Positions 21,322 to 31,044 of a DNA stretch of 64,000 nucleotides are shown here, in pieces (within the stretch, counting starts at the first letter, position 1; the number at the start of each line of letters is the position of its first letter). Source of the stretch: Rhizobium oryzihabitans (GTDB taxonomy: Bacteria; Pseudomonadota; Alphaproteobacteria; Rhizobiales; Rhizobiaceae); the NCBI RefSeq assembly GCF_010669145.1, contig NZ_CP048635.1:806001-870000 (forward strand), written 5' to 3'. The notes under the pieces are model-generated. The model ran no database searches and was not told the DNA's origin. It worked only from the letters and a program-made list of their open reading frames with translations. The translations under genes and the position numbers were made by a program.

Positions 21322-21834
21322 TTAACCGGCCGCCAAAAGCCGCGCCATTCTGTCGCCACCGCGATTATGGGCGTGGCAGATGGCGATTGCGAGCGCGTCC
21401 GCCGCATCGTTACCCTTGAATTCGGCCTTCGGCATCAGGATTTTCAGCATCATGTGAATTTGCTGCTTTTCGCCGTGCCCGACGCCGATGACGGCTTTCT
21501 TGACCGCATTCGGCGCATATTCGAAAACAGGCAATCCTGCCCGCGCCGGAACCAGCATGGCGATGCCGCGGGCCTGGCCGAGTTTCAGCGTGGCGACCGC
21601 ATCCTTGTTGACGAAGGTCTGCTCCACCGCTGCCTCGTCGGGCTGATGGCTGTGCACGATATCGGCCAGCCCGTCATGCAGCTGGCACAGGCGGGAGGCG
21701 AGATCCATATCGCCATCCGATGTCACCGTGCCGGAGGCGACAAATCGAAGGTTGTTGCCGAGGGTTTCGATGACACCCCAACCGGTGCGCCGCAATCCGG
21801 GGTCGATACCGATGATTCGAATCGTCTTTTGCAT
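21322..21834 (-). CDS. ruvC: Holliday junction endonuclease RuvC
   Basis: Resolves Holliday junctions by paired cuts. 170 aa with the RNase-H-like catalytic acids: Asp in [14 protein letters not shown], Glu in [11 protein letters not shown], and the C-terminal Asp cluster [14 protein letters not shown]. First gene of the ruvC-ruvA-(toxin pair)-ruvB unit; its promoter should lie in the 248-nt space shared divergently with the chemoreceptor gene. Confidence 0.96.
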   Translation of the reverse strand: MQKTIRIIGIDPGLRRTGWGVIETLGNNLRFVASGTVTSDGDMDLASRLCQLHDGLADIVHSHQPDEAAVEQTFVNKDAVATLKLGQARGIAMLVPARAGLPVFEYAPNAVKKAVIGVGHGEKQQIHMMLKILMPKAEFKGNDAADALAIAICHAHNRGGDRMARLLAAG

Positions 21835-22082
21835 GAGTTACCTTATCTTTCCGGCTGCGACCCTGCCAGCGATAAGTGAACAAAACGACAACATTCATCA
21901 AATTTGCGGTGCAGCATTTACCTCTGCTTAAACCGCGTACCGCATTGTTCCCGCACAAAATCAAAAAAGGGGAGCTGCGGACATGATGATCCGCAGCATA
22001 ATATTCAAGCCATATCAGCCATCCGGTGGCGCCACTCATGCGTGGCGTGGGAACTGATCCGGCATTGGGGGCTGCAACGGCC

Positions 22083-24392
22083 ATGCTGAACCGTTTTCAT
22101 TCCATATCCACCAAAGTGCTGGTGATTTTCCTTGCACTGATGGCGATCTCAACCGGGGCTCTGACACTTCTTGGCTATCAAAGCAGCAGCGGCGTTCTCG
22201 AAGAGCAGGCGTCGAAATCCATGGAAAGCATTCTCGTCTTCCGCGGCGACATGCTTCAGGAGCGCCTTGAACAGCTGAAGACACAGGCGGATTCCATCGC
22301 CAAGATCGAATCCCTGCAAATGGCCGTGGTCTCTATGCGCAGCGGCTGGGGCACAGTGCAGAAAAGCTCCGGCGACGCCAAGGCGGAACTGCAGCGCGTC
22401 TTCGTCAAGGAGAACCCCTTCACCGACAGGGAAAAGCTGATCAAGCCCGAAAACCCGAGCGGCTTTTATTATTCCACCCACGAGAAAACCCAGACGGATA
22501 TCGGCGGTTATCTGCAGGGAACGCCCTTCAGCGATGTTCTCTTTATCGATCCCGCCGGCACGGTCTATTACTCCTATCTGAAAGGACCGGCCTTCGGGGA
22601 AACCGTCACGGGCGGCGCCTGGGCGGAAAGTGGCCTTGGCGCTGCATTTACCCGCGGGGCTGCCAACGCCGAAAAAGCCGTGAACGACGTGGCGCAGACG
22701 AGTTTCTCCGGTCTGCGGATCGACGCAGCAACAAACGAGGCCGGCATTTATTATGGCATTCCGGTTGTCAAATTCGGCGCGTTCAAGGGGATCGTCCTGT
22801 TCCGGGTCAAGCAGGAGATCTTCAGCCAGATACTCGCGAAAGGCGTCGCCGCCGGTAGTTCAGAGCAATCCGCAATCATCTCTGCCGATGGCAAAGTGCT
22901 CGGCGTCGAAGGCGACAGGCTCGTCAGCCTCGATCCGGCAATCTACGGCTTCCATGGGCAGGCATCGAATGCGGCCGGCATGACGATTGCCAAGATCGAC
23001 CGCCCGGATGGCGAGGCCAATGCCTATGCCCGCTCCTTCTCGTTTGCCGGAGAACAATATCTCGCCGTCGAAAGCATGTTGCGCAGCGAGTTGAATGCAG
23101 GTTCCATCTCGATTGCCGGCACACTTGCCGTGATCGGCCTTGGCGTTCTGGCCGCCATGTGCGTGGCGACAGCCTTTTTCGCGCGGCGGCTGTTCGCGCC
23201 GCTGGAAAAGCTTGCCGGGTTGACCGGTGAAGTGGCGGCTGGCAGGCTGGATGCCGAGATCGGCAATCAGGACCGCAACGACGAGATTGGCCGCATGGCG
23301 CAGGCACTCGGCAGTTTCCGCGAAAAGCTCATCCTTCAGCGGGAGATGGAGGAGACCGCATCGCGCACGCGGGAGGAAGCCGAAACGGCGCGACGCGCGC
23401 ATCTTGCCGAGCGCGAAGCCGAGGCCGGCACGCTGCAAATGGTCGTGCGGTCTCTGGATGAGGGGCTGGACCGGCTGGCGAACGGCAATCTCGCCTATCG
23501 CATAGACACGGTCTTCCCGGAGGATCTCGAAAGCCTGCGCCATAATTTCAATACGGCGCTCGCCCGGCTCAGCGAAACGATGCAGGCCATCGGCGGCAAC
23601 TCCGCCGCCGTTCGCGGTGGCTCGGAAGAAATGCGGGTGGGCGCCGACCAGCTGGCGGAACGCACCGAACGGCAGGCCGCCTCCATCACCGAGACGGCAA
23701 GCGCTATCAAGGCAATCACCGAAGCAGTCCGCGACCAGATCGACCGCGCCGAACAGGCGACAAGGATCGCTCGCGATGCCAGCACGGAAGCCACGGCCTC
23801 GAGCCGCGTGATGGAACAGACCATCGCCGCCATGGAGGCGATCCAGACCTCGTCGCGCCAGATCAACCAGATCATCGGCGTCATCGACGAAATCGCCTTC
23901 CAGACCAACCTTCTCGCTTTGAATGCGGGTGTCGAGGCCGCCCGTGCGGGCGACGCCGGCAGGGGCTTTGCCGTCGTGGCGCAGGAGGTGCGCGAACTGG
24001 CGCAACGCTCTGCCGCGGCCGCGAAGGAAATCACCAGCCTGCTGAAGCGCTCGACCGACGAGGTTTCCGCCGGCGTGGTGCTGGTCGAAAAGGCGGGCAC
24101 TTCGCTGACCGGCATCGGCAAACACGTGCAGACCATCAGTTCCCGCATCGAGGAGATCATGGAATCCACCCGCGAGGAGGCGCATACGCTTGCGGAAATC
24201 AACAGCACCGTCACCAGCCTCGACACCATGACCCAGCAAAACGCCGCCATGGTGGAGGAAACGACGGCAGCCATCCACAATCTCGCCTCCGAAGCGGGCG
24301 AGATGGATGGCAGACTCGGACAATTCGTGCTGGCCCCTGACCAGGATGCGAGAGGGTATCGTGAAACCCGGCAATTCCGGCGGGCGGGCTGA
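22083..24392 (+). CDS. Methyl-accepting chemotaxis protein
   Basis: A 769-aa transmembrane chemoreceptor. From the ATG at 22083, TM1 spans about residues 10-30 and a large periplasmic Cache-like sensing region about 35-340. TM2 (GTLAVIGLGVLAAMCVATAF) is at about 345-365, then a HAMP domain, a linker with a second HAMP-like stretch, and the signalling hairpin with the hallmark IDEIAFQTNLLALNAGVEAA. No C-terminal CheR-binding pentapeptide; the tail ends RETRQFRRAG. An in-frame ATG 19 codons upstream was rejected because it would precede the TM signal with a non-conserved stretch. The ligand cannot be inferred. Confidence 0.93.
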   Translation: MLNRFHSISTKVLVIFLALMAISTGALTLLGYQSSSGVLEEQASKSMESILVFRGDMLQERLEQLKTQADSIAKIESLQMAVVSMRSGWGTVQKSSGDAKAELQRVFVKENPFTDREKLIKPENPSGFYYSTHEKTQTDIGGYLQGTPFSDVLFIDPAGTVYYSYLKGPAFGETVTGGAWAESGLGAAFTRGAANAEKAVNDVAQTSFSGLRIDAATNEAGIYYGIPVVKFGAFKGIVLFRVKQEIFSQILAKGVAAGSSEQSAIISADGKVLGVEGDRLVSLDPAIYGFHGQASNAAGMTIAKIDRPDGEANAYARSFSFAGEQYLAVESMLRSELNAGSISIAGTLAVIGLGVLAAMCVATAFFARRLFAPLEKLAGLTGEVAAGRLDAEIGNQDRNDEIGRMAQALGSFREKLILQREMEETASRTREEAETARRAHLAEREAEAGTLQMVVRSLDEGLDRLANGNLAYRIDTVFPEDLESLRHNFNTALARLSETMQAIGGNSAAVRGGSEEMRVGADQLAERTERQAASITETASAIKAITEAVRDQIDRAEQATRIARDASTEATASSRVMEQTIAAMEAIQTSSRQINQIIGVIDEIAFQTNLLALNAGVEAARAGDAGRGFAVVAQEVRELAQRSAAAAKEITSLLKRSTDEVSAGVVLVEKAGTSLTGIGKHVQTISSRIEEIMESTREEAHTLAEINSTVTSLDTMTQQNAAMVEETTAAIHNLASEAGEMDGRLGQFVLAPDQDARGYRETRQFRRAG

Positions 24393-24402
24393 AACAACGA
24401 AA

Positions 24403-24432
24403 GGGGCCTCTTCGGAGGCCCCAATTTTTTTG
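24403..24432 (+). terminator. Rho-independent terminator after the chemoreceptor
   Basis: An 8-bp GGGGCCTC/GAGGCCCC stem with TTCG tetraloop followed by AATTTTTTT, 10 nt after the stop. Confidence 0.9.
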
Positions 24433-24523
24433 AACCATCCATCAATTCTATGCGACTTCACTGGTAAATCGGGACACGCGCCTTACATCCGCAACAAAGA
24501 TTATATTTCTGCAGGAGCGTCGG

Positions 24524-25524
24524 ATGATCCCCTTTTCCATTCTCGACCTTTCGCCCATTGGCGAAGGCGAGAGCGTCAGCGAGGCGCTTGAAAATTCCCG
24601 CCGCATGGCGATCAAGGCTGAAGACCATGGCTATAACCGCATCTGGCTGGCGGAACATCATGGCATGCCGGGTATTGCCAGTGCCGCAACCTCGCTCGTC
24701 ATCGCCCATGTGGGCGCAGCCACGAAACATATCCGGGTCGGCTCGGGCGGCATCATGCTGCCCAACCATTCCCCGCTTGTCATTGCCGAACAGTTCGGCA
24801 CGCTTGCGGCGCTGCTGCCCGGTCGTGTCGATCTCGGTCTTGGCCGCGCGCCCGGAACCGACATGCGCACGGCAAGGGCACTGCGCCGCAACCTCGATGC
24901 GGGTGCGGAAAACTTCCCGCAGGATATTATCGAACTCCAGCGTTACCTCGGCCCCCGCAGCAGGATCAGGCGATCCTAGCCGTGCCCGGCATGAATTCGA
25001 ACGTGCCGCTGTGGCTGCTCGGCTCCAGCACCTACAGCGCGCATCTGGCGGCAGCGCTCGGCCTGCCCTATTCCTTCGCCTCGCATTTTGCCCCCGATAT
25101 GCTGATGGAAGCTATCCATATCTATCGTGAGCGCTTCCAGCCCTCCGAGGTGCTCGACAGGCCCTATGTGATGGTGGGTGTGATGGGCGTTGGCGCCGAA
25201 ACGGACGAAGAGGCGCAACACCTGTTCACCTCGTCGCAGCAGCAATTCGTCAATCTGCGCCGCAACGTACGCACCCCGTTCCCGAAGCCGGTGCACAGCA
25301 TGGACGGCTACTGGAACGAAATGGAGCGTTTCTCGGTGGAGCACACCTTGCGTTTCGCCGCCGTCGGATCGCCTGAGACGATAGAGCGCCATCTCGACGG
25401 TTTCCTCGCCGAAACCCAGGCGGACGAACTGATCGTCTCCATGCCGATCCACGACATTGAAAAGCGACTGCGTTCCGTGGAAATTTTCGCCGATGTGCGG
25501 ACCTCCATAAGGAAAGCCGCCTGA
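24524..25524 (+). pseudogene. Luciferase-like (LLM) flavin monooxygenase, frameshifted as sequenced
   Basis: Codons from 24524 (CAGGAG upstream) encode the N-terminal part of a bacterial-luciferase-like barrel: [19 protein letters not shown], then [12 protein letters not shown] and [19 protein letters not shown]. The frame ends early at about 24979. The natural continuation ([20 protein letters not shown] onward, to 25524) is one frame over. One extra C in the CCCCC run at 24952-24956 would give one frame of about 333 codons, the normal family length (YhbW type). The function is flavin-dependent oxidation of an unknown substrate. Probably a sequencing error like those in tolA and cpoB. Confidence 0.8.
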
Positions 25525-25527
25525 ATG

Positions 25528-25566
25528 AAAAAAGCCCCGGAGCGACGACGCTGCCGGGGCTTTTTT
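25528..25566. terminator. Bidirectional terminator between LLM gene and yebC
   Basis: Stem AAAAAAGCCCCGG with its complement CCGGGGCTTTTTT around a 13-nt loop. It serves both convergent genes. Confidence 0.88.
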
Positions 25567-25581
25567 AAAAGATCGGAAACT

Positions 25582-26328
25582 TCAGGCGGAAAGCTTGGCG
25601 AGAATTTCTTCGGAAACCTCGAAGTTGGAATAGACGCTCTGCACATCGTCATCGTCTTCGAGATTGTCGATGAGCTTCATTAGCGACTGCGCCTTTTCTT
25701 CATCCACCGGCACCGTGTTCTGTGGCTTCCAGATGGCCTTGACGCTTTCGGCCTCGCCAAGTACGCCTTCCAGCGCCTTGGAAACCTCGTTCATCGCTTC
25801 GAAACCACAGATGATGGTGTGGCCGTCTTCGGAGGATTCGACATCGTCAGCGCCCGCTTCGATGGCCGCTTCCATGACCTTGTCGGCATCGCCCACTTCC
25901 GCCTTGTAGGTGATTTCGCCAACGCGGTCGAAGGAGAAGGAGACGGAGCCGGTTTCGCCGAGTGCGCCACCAGCCTTGGTGAAGATGGAGCGTACGTTGG
26001 AGGCGGTGCGGTTACGGTTGTCGGTCAGGGCCTCGACGACGACGGCGACGCCACCCGGGCCGTAACCCTCGTAACGGACCTCATCGTAGTTTTCACTGTC
26101 AGCACCGGAAGCTTTCTTGATCGCGCGCTCGATATTGTCCTTCGGCATGGACTGGGCCTTGGCGTTCTGGATCGCCAGACGCAGGCGCGCGTTCATGTTC
26201 GGGTCGGGCATGCCCGCCTTTGCCGCAACGGTGATTTCACGCGCAAGCTTGGAAAACATTTTGGACCGTACGGAGTCCTGCTTGCCCTTGCGGTGCATGA
26301 TGTTCTTGAACTGTGAATGACCAGCCAT
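25582..26328 (-). CDS. yebC: YebC/PmpR-family regulatory protein
   Basis: 248 aa starting [18 protein letters not shown], the family's invariant N-terminus, which fixes the start at 26328; upstream in-frame codons to 26421 are not conserved. The three-domain architecture is complete ([20 protein letters not shown] in the middle). YebC-family proteins have been described as DNA-binding regulators and, more recently, as ribosome-associated factors that help translation of proline-rich stretches. Single gene, with the shared terminator downstream. Confidence 0.95.
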   Translation of the reverse strand: MAGHSQFKNIMHRKGKQDSVRSKMFSKLAREITVAAKAGMPDPNMNARLRLAIQNAKAQSMPKDNIERAIKKASGADSENYDEVRYEGYGPGGVAVVVEALTDNRNRTASNVRSIFTKAGGALGETGSVSFSFDRVGEITYKAEVGDADKVMEAAIEAGADDVESSEDGHTIICGFEAMNEVSKALEGVLGEAESVKAIWKPQNTVPVDEEKAQSLMKLIDNLEDDDDVQSVYSNFEVSEEILAKLSA

Positions 26329-26526
26329 GGAAAACCTGATTGTCTTAATTTGGAGATTGCGGGCCTTATAAGTGCGATGGGCCCTTCGTTCAAGCCCGCA
26401 AGCGCTTTCTCTTGCCCGCAAGAATATAAGGAACTGATTTATCCGCTTTTCGTTTTGACAATGAACGCGGAAGAGCCGGGCATTTTATCCTCCCGGTCGC
26501 CGCAGCAAACCCGAAGGAGGAAACAC

Positions 26527-27030
26527 ATGGTCAGCCTGACTGAAGCAAGAGAAACCCCTGCCCGCCAGCTGTGGGACGAGGTCAATTCGGTCCATGCCGG
26601 CATGCTTGGCCTCGAGGGTCTGCATAATCACATGCAGCCAATGGCACCGCACGCCGACCCCAAGACAAACACGATCTGGTTTTTCTCCAAGAAAGACACC
26701 GATCTGGTCAAAACGCTGAAGCCGGGTTCGCGGGCGCACTTCTGCCTCGTCGGCAAGGACCATGATTATCACGCCTGCCTTTCGGGTGTACTTGAAGCGC
26801 GTGACGACAAGGCAAAGATCGAGGAATACTGGAACTCCGTTACCGCCGCCTGGTACGAACACGGAAAGTCCGATCCGCAATTGACGATGCTGGCGCTTCA
26901 CGTCGACGACGCGGAAATCTGGGCCTCGACCGACAGCACGCTTAAATTCGGCTGGGAAATCGCCAAGGCCAATATGTCCGACGACAAGACACCGGATGTC
27001 GGCGTGCGCCAGCACCTCGCCTTCGCCTGA
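26527..27030 (+). CDS. Pyridoxamine 5'-phosphate oxidase-family protein (general stress protein 26-like)
   Basis: 167 aa with a split-barrel flavin-binding fold of the Pfam Pyrid_ox_like type. The ATG at 26527 has a full AAGGAGG 6 nt upstream, so longer in-frame starts are rejected. Core signature: NTIWFFSKKDTDLVKTL, then HFCLVGKDHDYHACLSG, and a C-terminal EIWASTDSTLKFGWEIAKA. Relatives bind FMN or F420; the substrate is unknown. Monocistronic. Confidence 0.88.
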   Translation: MVSLTEARETPARQLWDEVNSVHAGMLGLEGLHNHMQPMAPHADPKTNTIWFFSKKDTDLVKTLKPGSRAHFCLVGKDHDYHACLSGVLEARDDKAKIEEYWNSVTAAWYEHGKSDPQLTMLALHVDDAEIWASTDSTLKFGWEIAKANMSDDKTPDVGVRQHLAFA

Positions 27031-27062
27031 TAACGGGCTCCCCGACTTCCTCGCCGGCCCCT

Positions 27063-27920
27063 CTATTGCATGCCTTTTGGCACCAGTATCTCCGGCTGGC
27101 GGGGAAGATTTCTCATTGAGACCCGGATGATCGGATCGCTCGCATAGGCAATCCGGAAACTTTCACCAAACATGGTCAGAAACTGCTCCAGCGGCGCACC
27201 GGTGCGGTGCATCGGCAGGATCAGCGCGGAACGCAGGCGCTTGACCACGCGGCTCATGCTGTCGGCGCCCATCGTCAGCCCGCCATCGACAGGCACCATC
27301 AGTACATCCAGACGGCCAATTTCGGCATAATGCGTATCCGTCAGCTCATGATGCAGATGACCCAGATGACCGATACACAGCCCTGCGACCTCGAAGATGA
27401 AAATGGAATTGCCGTTTTCCTGAAACGACTCGTAATCACCCCAGCGGTTGCGGATGTCAGTCGCGACATTGCGGATATAGACATCGCCCACCAGAACCTT
27501 GTGTTCGGCCTTTTCCCCCGGCGTATCGCTCCAGCCGTGCAGCACATATTGAATGGCCGGGTCCGGACTAAGCGTGAAATGCGTTGAGTGCGCCCGGTTC
27601 ATCGTCACCACCGTCGGCGTGACGGGCGGGCGATAGACGCCATTATAATCGGTGGCGATCGTCACGCCGCCGGGGCTTTCGATGAGATAGGTGGAATGGC
27701 CGATGAAGCTGATCTTCACCTCTTCCCTCGCCGTCGCCTGCGCCAGCTGGACACTTGGCCGATTGAGGGGCGGTTCGAAGCTGGCGAACATGACGCCGGG
27801 AATGTTGCGGGCGATCGCCTGGCACTGGCTGACCGGAGGACGGCTTTCCGTTTGGGCAAAGGCCGCTCCCGCACAGGTGAGCAGACCCGTTATTGCAAGC
27901 ATAAGCACACGCAGCATCAT
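27063..27920 (-). CDS. Exported metallo-beta-lactamase-fold hydrolase (UlaG-like) with altered metal site
   Basis: 285 aa with a signal peptide ending AAFA-Q near residue 23. The fold is recognisable from KISFIGHSTYLIESPGGVTIATDY, typical of UlaG-like lactonases. Where the HxHxDH metal motif is expected, the sequence reads NRAHSTHFT, so some ligands differ; further histidines are in GHLGHLHHELTDTHY and LPMHRTG. It may be a variant metal enzyme or a non-catalytic relative. GGGAG lies 4-7 nt before two adjacent ATG codons (27920 and 27917); either could be used. Confidence 0.75.
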   Translation of the reverse strand: MMLRVLMLAITGLLTCAGAAFAQTESRPPVSQCQAIARNIPGVMFASFEPPLNRPSVQLAQATAREEVKISFIGHSTYLIESPGGVTIATDYNGVYRPPVTPTVVTMNRAHSTHFTLSPDPAIQYVLHGWSDTPGEKAEHKVLVGDVYIRNVATDIRNRWGDYESFQENGNSIFIFEVAGLCIGHLGHLHHELTDTHYAEIGRLDVLMVPVDGGLTMGADSMSRVVKRLRSALILPMHRTGAPLEQFLTMFGESFRIAYASDPIIRVSMRNLPRQPEILVPKGMQ

Positions 27921-28043
27921 GCCACTCCCTGAACTTGCGAAGGTTGAGAGGATGAGACAGGTTTTGCCGGGCGTCCAGTTTCAAGAACGGGGGAAACGCT
28001 CACAATCTCGTCATTGTGAACGTCTCACGGACAAGCGAAAAGC

Positions 28044-28868
28044 TTACGCCCAGAAGGATGGAAGGGTTTCGGCAAGTCTCGGGCCAATGCGCAGCGGTGC
28101 GATCTTTTCCGCAAGGCCGGTGCGGTCTGAAATCTCGACGCCGACGCCACAGATCGTCGCGGGCCCGCTGGCCGCCTCGAAACGACCCTTCGGCATTTTG
28201 GAAATGAAGCGGTTGATCGGCTCTTCCTTCTCCATGCCAAGCGAACTGTCATAATCGCCGCACATGCCGGCATCCGACATATAGGCGGTTCCGCCGTTCA
28301 ATATCTGCGCGTCGGCGGTCGGAACATGGGTATGAGTGCCGACAACGAAGCTTGCGCGCCCATCGACGAAATGGCCGAAACACTGTTTTTCGCTGGTCGC
28401 TTCCGCGTGGAAATCGAAGATGATGGCGTCGGCCTGCTCTTTCAGCGGGCAGGCGGCGAGAATGTTTTCCGCCGACTTGAAGGGATCGTCGAGCTCCGGA
28501 TGCATGAATACCCGGCCCATGATGTTGGCAACGAGCACGCGTGCGCCGTTGCGGGCATAAAAGATGCCCGAGCCCTTGCCCGGCGTACCATCGGGATAAT
28601 TGGCGGGCCGCAGGAACTGATCGTGGCGCTCGCAGAAAGAGACCGCCTCCTTCTGATCCCAGACGTGGTTGCCTGTCGTCACCACGTCGGCACCGGCATT
28701 GATGGTCTCGAGGTAGATATCCTCGGTAATGCCGAAACCGCCGGCGGCATTTTCACCGTTGACGACAACAAAATCAAGCTTCAGATCGGAAATCAGCCCC
28801 GGCAACCTGTCCCAGACAGCCGTGCGTCCGGTCTTGCCAACCATATCTCCGAGAAAAAGAAGCCTCAT
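28044..28868 (-). CDS. YmdB-family metallophosphoesterase
   Basis: 274 aa of the TIGR00282 (YmdB) family, phosphodiesterases that can hydrolyse cyclic nucleotides. Motifs in order: MRLLFLGDMVGKTGR, VVNGENAAGGFG, TTGNHVWDQKE, DFHAEATSEK and VGTHTHVPTAD, giving the dinuclear metal site. Full length. It follows the cyclo-ligase gene on the same strand after 72 nt, as is common in alphaproteobacteria. Confidence 0.93.
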   Translation of the reverse strand: MRLLFLGDMVGKTGRTAVWDRLPGLISDLKLDFVVVNGENAAGGFGITEDIYLETINAGADVVTTGNHVWDQKEAVSFCERHDQFLRPANYPDGTPGKGSGIFYARNGARVLVANIMGRVFMHPELDDPFKSAENILAACPLKEQADAIIFDFHAEATSEKQCFGHFVDGRASFVVGTHTHVPTADAQILNGGTAYMSDAGMCGDYDSSLGMEKEEPINRFISKMPKGRFEAASGPATICGVGVEISDRTGLAEKIAPLRIGPRLAETLPSFWA

Positions 28869-28940
28869 TCACCCGCCCCGATCTTGCGCATGTTCCTAGA
28901 TTTCGTCCCCTCTAACGGGTAATCCGTTTTTTAAAAAGTG

Positions 28941-29555
28941 CTAAAGCGCCTTTTTCCCAGTTGGCAGCAACGGCTGCGCGGAAAACCAGCGTAGACCGCT
29001 CTCCGTCAGAACGGCATGAAGCGGCACATCATGCGGCTCCGCCGGCACCAACGGCACTTCCTGACAATCGAATGCGACGCCGATGAGAATGGGAACCCGA
29101 CCCTTGCCGTGCAATCTTGCAATCGCGCGGTCATAGTGACCCGCGCCATAGCCGATACGCTGACCGTGCCCGTCGAAGACGGAAAGAGGAACCAGCAGAA
29201 TATCCGGATCGAGAACCTGCGCATCCTCCCCCGGTCCGGTCGTACCGAAGCCGGTCCTCACCAGCGGCGCATCCACCTCGAAGGCACGAAAGATGATGGT
29301 TTCACGGTCCAGCACAACGGGGAGAACGAGACGCGCGCCCCGTGTCCGCAGCGCTTCCATCAGCGGCCGGATATCGGCCTCCGAGCGGATCGGCATGAAA
29401 CCGGAAACAACCGCGCCCGGCGTGAGCGGAATGACGGATGCGCCACGTTCCGTCATCGCCCGGCTTTTCTGCTGCCGCTCGGCTTGTGTCAGCGCATCGC
29501 GCGCGGCGAGCCTTTCGCAGCGCAGTCTTGCTTTTTCGGCAATGTCGCCGGACAT
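28941..29555 (-). CDS. ygfA: 5-formyltetrahydrofolate cyclo-ligase
   Basis: Converts 5-formyl-THF to 5,10-methenyl-THF with ATP, returning folate to the active pool. 204 aa, with the substrate/ATP motif GQRIGYGAGHYDRAIARL near residues 130-148. Its ATG overlaps the stop of the upstream CBS-domain gene by 1 nt (TGATG). The gene is usually linked to 6S RNA and zapA, which here lie 1.5 kb upstream with the CBS gene inserted between. Confidence 0.93.
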   Translation of the reverse strand: MSGDIAEKARLRCERLAARDALTQAERQQKSRAMTERGASVIPLTPGAVVSGFMPIRSEADIRPLMEALRTRGARLVLPVVLDRETIIFRAFEVDAPLVRTGFGTTGPGEDAQVLDPDILLVPLSVFDGHGQRIGYGAGHYDRAIARLHGKGRVPILIGVAFDCQEVPLVPAEPHDVPLHAVLTESGLRWFSAQPLLPTGKKAL

Positions 29556-30832
29556 CAGGCGGCCCGGCTCACAAGCACCTTGTCGATACGGTGTCCGTCG
29601 AGATCGATAACCTCGAAACGCCAGCCGTTGCGGGTGATGTGTTCACCCAGTTCCGGCAGGCGACGGAACTCGTCCAGAACCAGACCGGCAACGGTTTCGA
29701 ACTCCGCATCCTCGTCGATCTGGAAACCCATGCGATAGGCAAACTCATCGGCCGGCATCCAGCCGGCAACGAGGAACGAACCGTCCTCGCGCTCGACCAT
29801 GGCAGGCTCCTCGTCATTGTCTTCCTGGAAGGCACCGGTGATGGCCTCCAGAACGTCGCCGGAACTGACGATACCTTCGAAGTGACCGTATTCGTCGTAT
29901 ACCAGCACCATATGCACCGTGGAACGGCGCAGCGACTGGATGACATCCACGGCGCTCGTCAGATCCGAGACCACGGGAACCTCGCGCAGAAGCTCGCGGA
30001 CATTCAGTTCCTTTCCTGATGCCAGCGCATCGAAAGCGTCCTTGGCGAAAAGCACGCCGAGAATTTCATCGGACGCGCCGTTGCGCACGGGCAGACGCGA
30101 ACGCTGTGTCTCGCGAAGCTGAACGCGGATTTCTTCCGCGGTGTCTTCGATATCGACCACTTCCACATCGCGGCGCGGCGTCATCAGGCCGCGCGCATTA
30201 CGGTCGGCAAGGCGCATGACGCTGGTGATCATCGCCGATTCCTCGGTCTCGATCACGCCGGCGCTGTGGGCCTCTGCCAGAACCGTGCGAATTTCATCGT
30301 CGGTTACCGATGCATTGGACTCGCCGCTATGGCCGAGAAGGGCAAGAACGGTCTTGCCGGATTTGTCGAGCAGCCACACCAGAGGCGCACCAACCCTCGA
30401 AAGCAGCATCATGGTGGGCGCGACGCGGGCGGCCACCTTTTCCGGATCGCGCAACGCGATCTGCTTGGGCACAAGCTCGCCGACGATCAGCGACAGATAG
30501 GTGATGGCGACAACCACCGAACCGACGCCAAGCGCATCGGCGGCGCGGTCGGGAATGCCCTGTTCCAGAAGCCAGGCAGTGAAACGGGCGCCGAGCGTGG
30601 CGCCGGAAAAAGCACCGGAAAGGACGCCTACCAGCGTGATGCCGATCTGCACCGTGGAAAGGAAGCGTCCGGGATTTTCGGAAAGGCTGAGCGCCATTGT
30701 GGCGCCCTTGCTGCCCTGGGAGGCAAGCACCTTGAGCCTCGCCGGTCTGGAGGAGACAACGGCAAGCTCGGACATGGCAAGCACACCGTTCAATACGGTG
30801 AGCAGAACCACGATCATAATTTCAGTAAACAA
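29555..30832 (-). CDS. CNNM/CorC-type transmembrane CBS-domain protein (hemolysin family)
   Basis: About 425 aa: an N-terminal DUF21/CNNM domain with several TM helices (MIVVLLTVLNGVLAMSELA, then GITLVGVLSGAFSGATLG), a CBS pair at about residues 200-330 (GLMTPRRDVEVVDIEDTAEE), and a C-terminal CorC/HlyC domain. Relatives are implicated in Mg2+/Co2+ transport. The start is probably TTG at 30832 with AAAGAG 6 nt upstream; the next ATG (30817) has no ribosome site. Translation is coupled to ygfA. Confidence 0.88.
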   Translation of the reverse strand: MFTEIMIVVLLTVLNGVLAMSELAVVSSRPARLKVLASQGSKGATMALSLSENPGRFLSTVQIGITLVGVLSGAFSGATLGARFTAWLLEQGIPDRAADALGVGSVVVAITYLSLIVGELVPKQIALRDPEKVAARVAPTMMLLSRVGAPLVWLLDKSGKTVLALLGHSGESNASVTDDEIRTVLAEAHSAGVIETEESAMITSVMRLADRNARGLMTPRRDVEVVDIEDTAEEIRVQLRETQRSRLPVRNGASDEILGVLFAKDAFDALASGKELNVRELLREVPVVSDLTSAVDVIQSLRRSTVHMVLVYDEYGHFEGIVSSGDVLEAITGAFQEDNDEEPAMVEREDGSFLVAGWMPADEFAYRMGFQIDEDAEFETVAGLVLDEFRRLPELGEHITRNGWRFEVIDLDGHRIDKVLVSRAA

Positions 30833-31044
30833 GTTTAGCTCTTTGGGCTGTTGAACGGCACGTCGCGGTTTTGGCCGCAGCGCCCTTTCTGTAAAAGGGC
30901 ATGACAGACATACCAATCCGGATAATAGGGAATTGTTCCGCCAATGCAATGATGGCGGGATAAAAAAGCCGAGCCCGGCAGCAATGAAAATAACTGTCGA
31001 CTATATCAGGGTCAGGGAAGAGCCGGGGTTAACCCGGAACTTCA

